DNA of 64,000 nucleotides from Methylocella silvestris (GCF_002891535.1 NZ_PDZR01000006.1:103356-167355); one strand, 5' to 3'. Shown: positions 28,360 to 37,434, numbered from the stretch's first letter. Notes: generated from the sequence alone by a model not told the origin. A program made the numbers and translations.

Positions 28360-29337
28360 ATGAGCTTTACGATCATAGAACAGGCGACGCCGCGACTGCA
28401 CCGCTCCGAACTCGCCGTTCCCGGCTCGAATGTCGGCTTGTTCGAAAAGGCGGCCTCGTCGGCCGCCGACATCGTCTTCCTCGACGTCGAGGACGCGGTG
28501 GCTCCCGACGACAAGGAGCAGGCGCGCAAGAACATCATTCAGGGCCTCAATGAGATCAATTGGGGCGCGAAGACCATGATGGTGCGCATCAACGGTCTCG
28601 ACACGCACTACATGTATCGCGATGTGGTCGACATCGTCGAAGCCTGTCCCCGCCTCGACATGATCCTCATTCCGAAAGTCGGCGTGCCGGCTGACGTCTA
28701 CGCCATCGATATGCTTGTGACGCAGATCGAAGCCGCCAAGAAACGCACGAAAAAGATCGGCTTCGAGGTGCTGATCGAGACCGCTCTCGGCATGGCAAAT
28801 GTCGAGGCGATCGCGCAGTCGAGCCGGCGGCTTGAGGCGATGTCCTTCGGCGTCGCCGACTACGCCGCCTCGACGCGCGCGCGCACCACCGTCATCGGCG
28901 GCGTCAACCCCGACTATGGCGTCTTGACCGACAAGGACGCCAATGGAAACCGCCAGTATTTCTGGGGCGATCCATGGCATGCCGCTCAGACCCGCATGAT
29001 GGTCGCCTGCCGCGCCTATGGCCTGCGCCCGATCGATGGCCCGTTCGGCGATTTCTCCGATCCCGACGCTTTCATCGCCGCCGCCAATCGCGTCGCGGTG
29101 CTCGGCTATGAAGGAAAATGGGCGATCCACCCGTCGCAGATCGAACTCGCCAACAAGGTGTTCACGCCGTCCGACGCCGAAGTCACCAAAGCGCGCCGCA
29201 TCCTGGCCGCGATGGACGACGCCGCGAAAGCCGGCAAGGGCGCGGTGTCGCTCGACGGCCGCCTGATAGATATCGCCAGCATCCGCATGGCCGAGGCGCT
29301 GCTCGCCAAGGCCGGCTCGATCGGCATCGCCGCCTGA
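28360..29337 (+). CDS. mclA: L-malyl-CoA lyase
   Basis: HpcH/HpaI-CitE family lyase that cleaves malyl-CoA to glyoxylate and acetyl-CoA, closing the serine cycle. From ATG 28360 it is 325 residues, the usual size; AAAGGA lies about 8 nt upstream. The frame is open from 28273, but those 29 residues overlap the ppc end and are rejected. Visible motifs are VFLDVEDAVAPDDKEQAR (metal-binding Asp/Glu region), GFEVLIETALGMANVEAIA with the catalytic-site Glu, and GYEGKWAIHPSQIELAN near the C-terminus. It lies 70 bp after ppc in the same transcript direction. Confidence 0.96.
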   Translation: MSFTIIEQATPRLHRSELAVPGSNVGLFEKAASSAADIVFLDVEDAVAPDDKEQARKNIIQGLNEINWGAKTMMVRINGLDTHYMYRDVVDIVEACPRLDMILIPKVGVPADVYAIDMLVTQIEAAKKRTKKIGFEVLIETALGMANVEAIAQSSRRLEAMSFGVADYAASTRARTTVIGGVNPDYGVLTDKDANGNRQYFWGDPWHAAQTRMMVACRAYGLRPIDGPFGDFSDPDAFIAAANRVAVLGYEGKWAIHPSQIELANKVFTPSDAEVTKARRILAAMDDAAKAGKGAVSLDGRLIDIASIRMAEALLAKAGSIGIAA

Positions 29338-29351
29338 TCTGACGTCGCCAA

Positions 29352-29378
29352 CGGCGGCGTGGTCCAGCTGCGCCGCCG
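29352..29378 (+). terminator. GC-rich hairpin after mclA
   Basis: CGGCGGCG (29352-29359) pairs with CGCCGCCG (29371-29378) around an 11-nt loop, 15 bp after the mclA stop. No T-run follows, so it probably only attenuates transcription into cutA, whose ATG is 13 bp further on. Confidence 0.45.
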
Positions 29379-29390
29379 CAGGGTGCCAGA

Positions 29391-29699
29391 ATGAAAATCT
29401 TCTACGTTACGCTGAACACTATCGATGAAGCGCGCTGCATCGCCCGCGCCGCGCTGGAGCAACGCATCGCCGTTTGCTGCAACTGGTTTCCGATCACCTG
29501 CGCCTACCGCTGGGGCGAAGAGATCAAGGAGGAGCCGGAAGTCGTGCTTCTCATCAAGACGCAGGACGGCAGGCGCGCGTCCATCGAGGCCATCGTCGGC
29601 GGCGTCGTCGATTACGTCAATTGCGTCGTCGAGCTTGCGCCTTCCTCCGTCAATGCGGCCTTTCTCGATTGGCTCGACCGCGACGCGCCGGCCGGCTGA
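29391..29699 (+). CDS. cutA: Divalent-cation tolerance protein CutA
   Basis: A 102-residue protein of the CutA1 family, small trimeric ferredoxin-like proteins linked to copper tolerance. The N-terminal strand KIFYVTLNTIDEARCIARAALEQRIAVCCNWFPI and the ITCAYRWGEEIKEEPEVVLLIKT segment match the family's two conserved blocks. Length is normal. It follows mclA by 53 bp and could be the last gene of the serine-cycle transcript, although a hairpin lies between. The biochemical role of CutA is not firmly known. Confidence 0.85.
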   Translation: MKIFYVTLNTIDEARCIARAALEQRIAVCCNWFPITCAYRWGEEIKEEPEVVLLIKTQDGRRASIEAIVGGVVDYVNCVVELAPSSVNAAFLDWLDRDAPAG

Positions 29700-29738
29700 G
29701 CGAGCCGCTCAGACCGAAACCGCCACTATGCTGGATCA

Positions 29739-30134
29739 TTACCGCGCGACAATCGGCGCGCCCATGGCGGCGTCCCAATCGGGCGCGCCGAGGGTCAGAA
29801 AATCGATGATCGCCCGCGCCGCTTGCGCAGCATTCGCGCGCCAGCCGGGATGGCTGTGGTTGGCGGTCAAATCGGGGAAGTATAGCGCCGCGAGCGGGCC
29901 GCCGCTTTGCGCCTGGCTCTGCACATAGCGCCTGGCGCCGCGCACGGATACGCCGTGCGCCAGCGCCACATGGCCGCCGATGCAACCGATCGAGCCGCAA
30001 TCCGAAGACGCCCGCGCCATATCGAGCGCGATGTCCCCGTTGAGCAGTTTCGCGGCAAGGGCGATCAACTCCTCCCTCTCCCAATCTTCGACGCCGAGCG
30101 CGCGCGCGGACAAATAGGGTTGATGATGCTTCAT
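29739..30134 (-). CDS. Hypothetical protein with a CGSIGCIGGH motif
   Basis: A 131-residue cytoplasmic protein starting at ATG 30134, where GGAGGGAG lies 6-8 nt upstream; the frame extends to 30230 with an unlikely Arg-rich leader. The central CGSIGCIGGHVALAHGVSV resembles the CGTxxCxAGH pattern seen in many small uncharacterised bacterial and phage proteins. The two Cys and one His could bind metal, though that is inference. It is convergent with cutA and divergent from the gene at 30275. Confidence 0.65.
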   Translation of the reverse strand: MKHHQPYLSARALGVEDWEREELIALAAKLLNGDIALDMARASSDCGSIGCIGGHVALAHGVSVRGARRYVQSQAQSGGPLAALYFPDLTANHSHPGWRANAAQAARAIIDFLTLGAPDWDAAMGAPIVAR

Positions 30135-30274
30135 CGGCCGCTCCCTCCAAAATCGGGCTGGAGAGGACAAGCGTCTCATGGGCGCCCGCGCGTGACAAGA
30201 GAGGCGCGCCGCCAATATAATGACGCCCAATCCGCCGCGATTGACCCGCGTATTGAACCGTCACGAGGACAGGC

Positions 30275-30763
30275 ATGCGATTTTCCGCCGCGCTGATAGC
30301 GCTCGCTCTGCTCACAGCAAGCCCTTCGCGGGCGGACGAGGCAAACGCCAGCGTCGGCCTGACCGGGCTCAACGGGCAAGGCGGCGCAGTGACCCTCGAC
30401 GAGCTGGACGCGCTGCCTCGGATCACAATCAGCGCCGAACAGCATGACGCGACGCATGTCTTTGAGGGCGCGCTGCTGACGGATGTTCTCGCTAGAGTCG
30501 GGGCGCCGCGCGGCAAGGCCATTCACGGCGCCGAGATGACAGACGTCATCATCGTTGAAGCCCGCGACGGCTACAAAGTCGCGCTCGATCTCGCGGGAAT
30601 CGACGCCACAATTCGCAAGGATCGCGTGATCCTCGCCGACCGCATGGACGGCGCGCCGATCGGACCGGAAACGGGCCCGTTCCGGCTGGTTGTGGAGGGC
30701 GATTTTCGCCCTGCCCGCTCGGTGCGGATGGTCAAGCAGATCAGGCTTGAACGGCTGCATTAG
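30275..30763 (+). CDS. Periplasmic molybdopterin-binding oxidoreductase-domain protein
   Basis: A 162-residue exported protein. It has a signal peptide (SAALIALALLTASPSRA, cleavage near residue 20) followed by a single domain of the sulfite-oxidase/YedY molybdopterin-binding fold (PF00174-like), seen in VTLDELDALPRITISAEQHD, THVFEGALLTDVLARVGAP and GPFRLVVEGDFRPARSVRMVKQI. At this size it is the short stand-alone version of the family and lacks the conserved Cys that ligates molybdenum, so it may not be an enzyme. No partner dehydrogenase lies nearby. Confidence 0.8.
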   Translation: MRFSAALIALALLTASPSRADEANASVGLTGLNGQGGAVTLDELDALPRITISAEQHDATHVFEGALLTDVLARVGAPRGKAIHGAEMTDVIIVEARDGYKVALDLAGIDATIRKDRVILADRMDGAPIGPETGPFRLVVEGDFRPARSVRMVKQIRLERLH

Positions 30764-30784
30764 AGCGCTTTGATTTCCGCGCCG

Positions 30785-30955
30785 TTATCGATACATCACG
30801 AAATAAATGATCATGAATGCGCAGATGACGAGGAACAATCCCCAACCTAGAACGTAGCGCGTCACATGCGTCGAGGCGCCTTGCCGCGCTTCCGTGGTTG
30901 TCAGCACCTCCGGCGTATCCGGGCTGTGATTGCCCCGATCCTCTCTTATGGTCAT
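30785..30955 (-). CDS. Small single-pass membrane protein
   Basis: A 55-residue protein starting at ATG 30955 with GGGAG upstream. It has a polar N-terminal half (TIREDRGNHSPDTPEVLTTTEARQ, no recognised motif) and one strong membrane helix near the C-terminus (VLGWGLFLVICAFMIIYFVMY). It is oriented opposite to the flanking genes. Such tail-anchored small proteins are common and of unknown function. Confidence 0.6.
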   Translation of the reverse strand: MTIREDRGNHSPDTPEVLTTTEARQGASTHVTRYVLGWGLFLVICAFMIIYFVMYR

Positions 30956-31138
30956 TGATTGCTCCCTTCGCAGCGTCAGTCGCATGCGTCACGCTCAACA
31001 GACGACGCGGCATCGGGTTCCCGCCATCAAAGCCCATAACACCGCGGTCATGTGAAAGCCTTCCGTCGTGCGCCGCGGCACGCCGCGCCCCGCGGCGAAG
31101 CGCTACTTTGCGTCTCGCGCCTGTTGCGGAGACACGTC

Positions 31139-31651
31139 ATGAAGTTCGAGCAGTTCGATAGCGGCGATGCGGGCCCCACCGCATCCTCGGCCGATCACGC
31201 CAGTAAATTTCCCTGCTGCGGCCAATATCTCAAATATTGGCTCAGTCCCCAGACGATGAAGGCAAAAACGCCGGACCGTTGGGAAATTTTCGTCAAATGG
31301 TGCGGCAACGAGGTCTGGGCCACCGAGGCCTGCGCCTGGGGCAAGGGCCCGCTGGTTCAGATCAACAGCGCCAAGGTCGGCCACGCGATGGGGCGCACCA
31401 CAGGGGATACCTCCGCTAGCGTGGCCTGCTTCATTCATGGCAAGGTCGCCAACAAATACGAGCAGGGAAACGGCTGGATCATCTGGGAATCGACAGTGCT
31501 GCATGAGCTTGTCCACTGGGCGCGCTGGAAGCAGAAGCTGTCCGACCCCACCGACGATTCAGGAAACGCGATCGAGGTCGGCAAGGCGTTCGAGGCGGAA
31601 GCCTATGGCGCCGACGTCACGCTGCAGACGCCCTGGCGCGCGGGGCCGTAG
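31139..31651 (+). CDS. Zincin metallopeptidase-like protein (Tox-MPTase3-like)
   Basis: A 170-residue protein with a clear HExxH zinc motif, HELVHWARWK (H122, E123, H126), followed by VGKAFEAEAYG about 25 residues later, where E152 or E154 can be the third zinc ligand. The HELVHW plus EVGKAFEAEAYG pair resembles metallopeptidase toxin family 3 (PF15639-like), whose members are often toxin domains of secretion systems. Here it is a stand-alone domain with no signal peptide and five cysteines (26, 27, 55, 65, 97). ATG 31139 has CGGAGA upstream; the longer frame from 31052 is rejected. It lies about 100 bp before the DUF763 gene on the same strand. No immunity partner is evident. Confidence 0.75.
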   Translation: MKFEQFDSGDAGPTASSADHASKFPCCGQYLKYWLSPQTMKAKTPDRWEIFVKWCGNEVWATEACAWGKGPLVQINSAKVGHAMGRTTGDTSASVACFIHGKVANKYEQGNGWIIWESTVLHELVHWARWKQKLSDPTDDSGNAIEVGKAFEAEAYGADVTLQTPWRAGP

Positions 31652-31753
31652 CCAAAGGCATTGGTTGCAGATTTCCCCCAATCGCAGCGCCTTTACGCGA
31701 GGACGACATTGCTTCAAAGTCCCGTTTCGTCAGGCGAACGGGATCTTTTATCG

Positions 31754-33013
31754 ATGGCCCGCCGAAGCGGAAACGCCGATCTGCCCCTCCATTCCGGCCG
31801 CGTCCCAGCCTGGCTCGCGGATCGCATGACGCTGCTTGGCGCGGCGCTCAGCGAGGCCGTGATCCTGCACTATGGCCGCGACGAGTTCCTGCGCCGGCTC
31901 TCGCATCCCTTCTGGTTCCAGTCCTTCGGAGCCGTGATGGGAATGGACTGGCATTCGTCGGGCGTCACGACAAGCGTGCTCGGCGCCTTGAAGCGGGGCC
32001 TTGCGCCGCGGGCGCGCGAGCTTGGGATCCATATCTGCGGCGGGCGCGGCAAGCACTCCCGCCAGACGCCGACCGAGCTGATGCGCGCCGGCGAAGCCGC
32101 CGGATTTGACGGAGCGGCGCTGGCGGACGCGAGCCGCCTCGTCGCCAAGGTCGACAGCGCCGCCGTGCAGGACGGCTTCGCGCTTTACCTGCACAGCTTC
32201 ATCGTCGCCGATGACGGCAGCTGGGTCGTCGTGCAACAGGGCATGAACGGCGCGCTGCGGCAGGCGCGACGCTATCATTGGTTGTCGGAGGGGCTGCGCA
32301 GCTTCGTCGACGACCCCCATGCGGCGATCGACGGACGCAAGGGCGCCGACATCATCAACCTGACCGATCATCGCGCGGAATTTTCACGCGCACGGCAACT
32401 CGATTTGCTGCAAACGCTCGGGCCGGATGGAATCGCCAGCAAATTCGGGGCGCTCGCAGAACGCGCGTCGCCGGCGCCGCAGCCGCAGCTTGAACTCCCC
32501 TTTCTCGTCATGCCGGCGCACCATGAGGTTTATCCCGGCGACGTGATGATCCGCCGGCTGCGCGGCGCCCTTGCCGCCGCAGCCGATCGTGGTCCGCAGG
32601 ATTTCGCCGATCTCTTGATGACGCCGGGCGTTGGCGAGCGCACGGTGCGCGCTTTGGCGCTCGTCGCCGAGGTCGTGCATGGCGCGCCCTGCCGTTTCAG
32701 CGATCCAGCGCGGTTCTCGCTCGCGCATGGCGGCAAGGACGGGCATCCCTTCCCCGTACCCTTGAAAATCTACGACGAGACGATCCGCGTGATGAAATCC
32801 GCCGTTTGCAAGGCCCGGCTCGGACGCGCAGAGGAGCTTGACGCCCTCAAACGCCTTGACGATCAGGCGCGGCTGGCCGAGCGGGCCGCGACGGGACCGT
32901 CCTTTGAGGCGTTTATTGCGGAAGAAAGGCGGCTCTCGCCCTCTTACGGCGGCAGGACCGTCGCCGGCGACTTTGTCCCCGCTCGAACGAAAGCCAAGGC
33001 TCCCGCCGCGTGA
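31754..33013 (+). CDS. DUF763 protein with helix-hairpin-helix segment
   Basis: A 419-residue DUF763 protein. The family start is clear (ARRSGNADLPLHSGRVPAWL), as are MGMDWHSSGVTTSVLGALKRGL and HICGGRGKHSRQTPTEL. Near the C-terminus LLMTPGVGERTVRALALVAEVV (about residues 292-313) has the look of a helix-hairpin-helix, a non-specific DNA-binding motif, followed by GGKDGHPFPVP. No signal peptide. ATG 31754 is the family start; the frame opens at 31661 but the extra residues are not conserved-looking. It ends 54 bp before a Ku gene on the same strand, suggesting co-transcription and a nucleic-acid role; the biochemical function is unknown. Confidence 0.88.
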   Translation: MARRSGNADLPLHSGRVPAWLADRMTLLGAALSEAVILHYGRDEFLRRLSHPFWFQSFGAVMGMDWHSSGVTTSVLGALKRGLAPRARELGIHICGGRGKHSRQTPTELMRAGEAAGFDGAALADASRLVAKVDSAAVQDGFALYLHSFIVADDGSWVVVQQGMNGALRQARRYHWLSEGLRSFVDDPHAAIDGRKGADIINLTDHRAEFSRARQLDLLQTLGPDGIASKFGALAERASPAPQPQLELPFLVMPAHHEVYPGDVMIRRLRGALAAAADRGPQDFADLLMTPGVGERTVRALALVAEVVHGAPCRFSDPARFSLAHGGKDGHPFPVPLKIYDETIRVMKSAVCKARLGRAEELDALKRLDDQARLAERAATGPSFEAFIAEERRLSPSYGGRTVAGDFVPARTKAKAPAA

Positions 33014-33067
33014 GAAATGGGGAACGGGCGAGGCGGCGGCGGCGTTGCACGATGAAGGAGAACCGCT

Positions 33068-33922
33068 GTGGCGCCGCGCGCGAACTGGAAAGGCGTCCTC
33101 AAGGTCGCCGAACTAACCTCACAGATTTCGCTATTCACTGCTGCCTCGACGTCGGAGCGGATCGCCTTTCACACGCTGAACCGCACAACCGGCCATCGCG
33201 TCCAGAGGCAATTCATCGACGCCGAAACCGGGAAGCCGGTGGCGCCGGAGGATCAAGTCAAGGGCTATGAGACCGGGCATGGCGAATATGTCATGCTGGA
33301 GGCCGACGAAATCGCCGCAGCCCTTCCCGAAAGCGACAAGACGCTCGACGTTCAGGCCTTCATCCCCTGCGACAAAGTCGATGACGTGTTTTTCGATCGC
33401 CCCTATTATCTCGCGCCAAGCAACCAGGCCACCGAGGAGGCTTTCGCGCTGCTGCGTGAAGGGATGCGCGCCAACAAGGTTGCGGCGCTCGCGCGCGCGA
33501 TGCTGTTTCGCAGAATGCGCTCGCTGCTCATTCGCCCCTCTGGCGCGGGACTGATCGCGAGCACCCTCAACTTCGATTATGAAGTCCGCTCCGCCGACGA
33601 AGCCTTCGCCGATGTGCGCGACGTCAAGATCGAGGGCGAGATGCTCGATCTCGCCAAGCACATCATCAAGACCAAGGCCGGCAAGTTCGACGTCAGCACG
33701 TTCGACGACCGCTATGAGGCGGCGGTCGCGGCTCTCGTCAAGGCAAAGCTCGAAGGCCGCAAGATCGAGCCTCCGAAACCCGTCGCAGCGACCAATGTGA
33801 CGAGCCTGCTCGACGCGTTGAGGGAGAGCGCCAAAGGCGCCGAAAAGGCGACAGCGACAGCGAAATCGACGTCGAAGACGAGCGACGCAAGAGCCCGCGC
33901 GCCGCGGAAAAAGGCCAGCTGA
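33068..33922 (+). CDS. ku: Ku protein (NHEJ DNA end-binding), copy 1
   Basis: Bacterial Ku, 284 residues, forming a ring around broken DNA ends and recruiting LigD. The N-terminal APRANWKGVLKVAELTSQISLF is the standard Ku strand, followed by FHTLNRTTGHRVQRQFIDAETGKPV and the DNA-encircling core up to about residue 230. The C-terminal tail is Lys/Ala/Ser/Thr-rich (KGAEKATATAKSTSKTSDAR) and likely binds DNA or LigD. GTG start at 33068 with AAGGAG upstream. It converges with a second Ku gene 13 bp away. Confidence 0.95.
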   Translation: MAPRANWKGVLKVAELTSQISLFTAASTSERIAFHTLNRTTGHRVQRQFIDAETGKPVAPEDQVKGYETGHGEYVMLEADEIAAALPESDKTLDVQAFIPCDKVDDVFFDRPYYLAPSNQATEEAFALLREGMRANKVAALARAMLFRRMRSLLIRPSGAGLIASTLNFDYEVRSADEAFADVRDVKIEGEMLDLAKHIIKTKAGKFDVSTFDDRYEAAVAALVKAKLEGRKIEPPKPVAATNVTSLLDALRESAKGAEKATATAKSTSKTSDARARAPRKKAS

Positions 33923-33935
33923 CGGCGTCGGCCGC

Positions 33936-34751
33936 TCAGCGCCCCTTAGGCTTTTTCACCGCCGGCCCGAGGCTTTTGCGCAGGGCGTCCATGATGTCGA
34001 TGACGTTGCTCTCCGCGCCGCCCTTCCCCGTTTTTTCCGCGGCTTTGGTCTTTTTCGCTGGCGGTTTTTTCTTGGCCTCGATGATGTCCCGCAGCCGATC
34101 CTGCACGGGATCGCTGGCCATCTGCGGGCTCCAGGGTTTGACGCGCTCCTCGATCAGCCTGTTGACGAGAGACAACAGCTCGGGAGCTGGCTTTTGATCC
34201 TTGATGGCGTCGAAATAGAGTTTTGGATCGCGCACCTCGTCGCCATAGCGCAGCGTCCACAGGATGATGCCCTTGCCGCGCGGCTCCAGCAACACCGCGC
34301 GTTCGCGGCGGTAGAGCACGACGCGTGAAATCCCGACCATTTTGGTCGCCTTCATCGCCTCGCGGATGACGGCGAAAGCTTCCTCGCCAACTTCGTCGCC
34401 CGGGGTCAGATAGTGCGGCGCGTCATACCAGATCCAGTCGATCGACTCCGCCGGCGCGAAAACCTCGATGTCGATCGTGCGCGCGCTCTCCAGCGCGACG
34501 GAATCGAGCTCCTCGTCTTCGAGCATGACGTAGGACTCATCGTCCCGCGGAAAACCCTTGACCTGATCGGCCGAATCTACAGGCTTGCCCGAAACCGCAT
34601 CGATGTAGCGGCTTTGCACCCTGTTGCCCGTGGCCCGGTTCAGCGTGTGAAAGCGCAGCTTTTCCTTTTCGGATTTCGCCGGCGCCATGACCACGGGACA
34701 GGTCACCAGCGAGAGCTTCAGATAACCTTTCCAGAATGAACGCGGAGCCAT
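33936..34751 (-). CDS. ku: Ku protein (NHEJ DNA end-binding), copy 2
   Basis: Second Ku, 271 residues from ATG 34751 (AGAGG upstream; a longer frame to 34907 is a GC-rich leader). Core motifs are APRSFWKGYLKLSLVTCPVV, FHTLNRATGNRVQSRYIDAVSGKPV and IDWIWYDAPHYLTPGDEVGEEAF. The tail differs from copy 1: a Lys-rich stretch (KKPPAKKTKAAEKTG) followed by NVIDIMDALRKSLG, a short amphipathic segment. It is 19 bp downstream of ligD on the same strand and so co-transcribed with it. Divergence between the two cores suggests distinct or heterodimeric roles. Confidence 0.95.
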   Translation of the reverse strand: MAPRSFWKGYLKLSLVTCPVVMAPAKSEKEKLRFHTLNRATGNRVQSRYIDAVSGKPVDSADQVKGFPRDDESYVMLEDEELDSVALESARTIDIEVFAPAESIDWIWYDAPHYLTPGDEVGEEAFAVIREAMKATKMVGISRVVLYRRERAVLLEPRGKGIILWTLRYGDEVRDPKLYFDAIKDQKPAPELLSLVNRLIEERVKPWSPQMASDPVQDRLRDIIEAKKKPPAKKTKAAEKTGKGGAESNVIDIMDALRKSLGPAVKKPKGR

Positions 34752-34770
34752 CGGCTGCCTCTCTTGCGGA

Positions 34771-37434
34771 TCAGGCGGCCGCCTTGGCGCGGCCGAGGCG
34801 TTTGATCGCCGCCTCCAGCGGACGCGCGCCGGAATCATAGTCGGCCCAGGCATTGCTCTTGTCGAGAAGCGCAACGGACGTACGGACCGTAAAGGCCTTC
34901 GGATCAAGGCTGTTGGTCGCCTCGCTCCAGTTCAGCGGCATCGAAACCGTGGCGCCCGGACGCGCGCGCGGCGACAGCGGCGCGACGGCCGTCGACATGC
35001 GGTCATTGCGCAGATAGTCGAGGAAAATACGCCCCGCGCGAAGCTTTTTGGCCATGTTGATGAGATAGGCGTTCGAATTGTCCGCGGCCATGCGCCGGCA
35101 GACCTCCTGAGCGAACCCTTTCGCCTCGGGCCAGGTGAGTTTGGAGCCCTTGGCGACGGCCAGCGGCGTGACGACATGCAGCCCCTTGCCGCCCGTCGTC
35201 TTGCAGAAACTGACGAGGCCAAGCGCGTCGAGTCTGTCGCGCATCTCAAGAGCGGCGGCCACCACCTGCTCGAAGGAAACGTCCGGGCCGGGGTCGAGAT
35301 CGAATATGAGCCGCCCGGGCGTCTCCGGCCGGCCCGGCGCGCAATTCCACGGATGCAGCTCAAGCCCGGCGATTTGCGCCACCGCCGCCAGTCCCTCGAC
35401 CCGGTCGATCTGCAGATAGGGCGCGCGATCGCCCGACACGGTCACAAGATCGAGCAGGTTCGAGGCTCCGGCCATGGCGTGGCGCTGAAAGAATTGCTGC
35501 CCCGTGATCCCGTCGGGAGCGCGGATGAGCGAACAGGGCCTGCCGCGCACATGCTCGATCAGCCAGGGGCCGGCCGCCTCGTAATAGCGCGCCAGATCGA
35601 GTTTCGTGACCGGCGCTTCGGCGCCGTCAGCCGGCCACAACTTCTTCGCCGGGTTGGAGATGGCGACGCCCATGACAATGGGCTTGCTGTTGGCCGTCGC
35701 CATGGGTTTTTCCGAGGGCGAACGCGCGCTCGCCCGAATCTCTGCCGGATCGGGAACGGCAGCTTGCTTCGGCGGGGCCGGCGTTTCGGCTTCGACCTCT
35801 TCGGCGGGCTTGTCCTCGCGTAGCCCCTTGAAGGCCGCCTGCCGCACCATGCCGGCGCCGGTAAAACCGGCAAATTCAATCTCGGCGACAATCTCCGGCT
35901 TCAGCCAGTGGATTGAGGCGGTTTTGCGTGGCGCGCTCGGCCCGGTGAAGGGCGACTCCTCGGCGGCGAGCTGCTTCAATTTGGGGAGCAGGCTACGCAC
36001 TTTTGCTTCGCCAAACCCCGTTCCGATGCGGCCAAGGTAGGTAAAATTCTCGCCGTGATGCACGCCCGCCAGCAGGGAACGGAATTTCCCGTCCGTCGTC
36101 GTCCATCCGCCGATCACCACCTCATGGCCGGCGCGGCACTTGGCCTTGGTCCAGCTGTCGGAGCGGCCGGGCTGGTAAGGCGCGTCGCGTTTCTTTGAAA
36201 CAATGCCCTCGAGATTGAGGCGGCAGGCGGATTGCAAAATCGCGTCGCCGCCCGTCTCGAAGTGCTCGACGAAGCGGATCAGCGCGCCCGGGCCAAGCCT
36301 CGCGCCGGCGATGAGGCGCGCCAACGCCTGTTTGCGTTCGGCGAGCGGTTCGAGCCGCAAATCCGTCTCGCCCTGGAACATCAGGTCGAAGGCGTAGAAA
36401 ATCAGATCGTCGGTGTCCTGCTCCGAAAGCGCCGCCTGCAGCGCAACGAAATCGGGCGAGCCCGAGGCATCCAGCGCGACGATCTCCCCATCGACGATGG
36501 CGTCGGGGAAATTCGCCGCCTCGGCCGCGATCGCGGCGAATTTATTGGTCCAGTCCAGCCCCTTGCGCGTTTTCAGCGTCGCTTTGCCGCCGGCGACGCG
36601 AAGCTGCATGCGATAGCCGTCGAATTTGATTTCGTGAACCCAGCCGTCGCCCGAGGGCGGCCGCTCGACCGGCAAGCACAGCTGCGGCGGCAGGAAATCC
36701 GGCATTTGCGCCAATTTCTTTCGCGCCGGGCGAGCCGCCTTCGGCGCCGCGCGCGCCTCGGCGGCGAGCCCTTTACGCGAATCCCACACAGCTTTCGGAT
36801 CGGCGGCTTGCTCGCCGGCGAGCATGAAAGGCTTTGGCCCCTTGCCCTTGCCGGCCGCGATCGCGGCCATTGCGCGGCCGGAGGCGACGGAGCGGTCCTC
36901 CGCGAGCAGAGCGTCGGCGTCGCCATCGCGCGCGTCATCGTCGCGATGTTTGATGAGCAGCCAATTGGTTCGTTTGCCGCCCGTGCGGTCGGCCTTCATG
37001 CGCACGAGCACCCAACTGCCATGCAGCCTTTGGCCGTCGAGCGTGAATTTGAGATCGCCGTCGGCCAGCGCCTGTTCCGGCGTCTTGTCGCCCTCCGGCG
37101 CCCAGAAGCCCCGATCCCACAGCTGCACCGTGCCGCCGCCATATTGGCCTTTGGGGATCACGCCTTCGAAATCGCCATAGTCGAGCGGATGGTCCTCGAC
37201 CTCGACCGCAAGGCGCTTGTCATGCGGATCGAGCGAGGGGCCTTTGGTGACGGCCCATGATTTGAAGACGCCGTCGAGCTCCAGTCGAAGATCGTAATGG
37301 AGCCGGGTCGCGGCATGTTTCTGGATGACGAAGCGCCGACGCGGCCCGGCGGAGATCTCGGCTGCTCCGCTTGGCTCCGCCGTTCGGGCGAAGTCGCGCT
37401 TGGCGCGATAGGTACTGAGCTTGGTGTCCGCCAC
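34771..37434 (-). CDS. ligD: Multifunctional ATP-dependent DNA ligase D
   Basis: Full-length LigD, 887 residues. Domain order is phosphoesterase (about 35-190: [19 protein letters not shown], then [21 protein letters not shown]), ligase (about 245-550, adenylation lysine in EIKFDGYRM near residue 272), and polymerase/primase (about 590-870: metal-binding [13 protein letters not shown] and [12 protein letters not shown]). This PE-LIG-POL order is the Rhizobiales/Pseudomonas arrangement. It processes and seals double-strand breaks with Ku. Cotranscribed with the second Ku. No regulatory site was assigned. Confidence 0.96.
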   Translation of the reverse strand: MADTKLSTYRAKRDFARTAEPSGAAEISAGPRRRFVIQKHAATRLHYDLRLELDGVFKSWAVTKGPSLDPHDKRLAVEVEDHPLDYGDFEGVIPKGQYGGGTVQLWDRGFWAPEGDKTPEQALADGDLKFTLDGQRLHGSWVLVRMKADRTGGKRTNWLLIKHRDDDARDGDADALLAEDRSVASGRAMAAIAAGKGKGPKPFMLAGEQAADPKAVWDSRKGLAAEARAAPKAARPARKKLAQMPDFLPPQLCLPVERPPSGDGWVHEIKFDGYRMQLRVAGGKATLKTRKGLDWTNKFAAIAAEAANFPDAIVDGEIVALDASGSPDFVALQAALSEQDTDDLIFYAFDLMFQGETDLRLEPLAERKQALARLIAGARLGPGALIRFVEHFETGGDAILQSACRLNLEGIVSKKRDAPYQPGRSDSWTKAKCRAGHEVVIGGWTTTDGKFRSLLAGVHHGENFTYLGRIGTGFGEAKVRSLLPKLKQLAAEESPFTGPSAPRKTASIHWLKPEIVAEIEFAGFTGAGMVRQAAFKGLREDKPAEEVEAETPAPPKQAAVPDPAEIRASARSPSEKPMATANSKPIVMGVAISNPAKKLWPADGAEAPVTKLDLARYYEAAGPWLIEHVRGRPCSLIRAPDGITGQQFFQRHAMAGASNLLDLVTVSGDRAPYLQIDRVEGLAAVAQIAGLELHPWNCAPGRPETPGRLIFDLDPGPDVSFEQVVAAALEMRDRLDALGLVSFCKTTGGKGLHVVTPLAVAKGSKLTWPEAKGFAQEVCRRMAADNSNAYLINMAKKLRAGRIFLDYLRNDRMSTAVAPLSPRARPGATVSMPLNWSEATNSLDPKAFTVRTSVALLDKSNAWADYDSGARPLEAAIKRLGRAKAAA

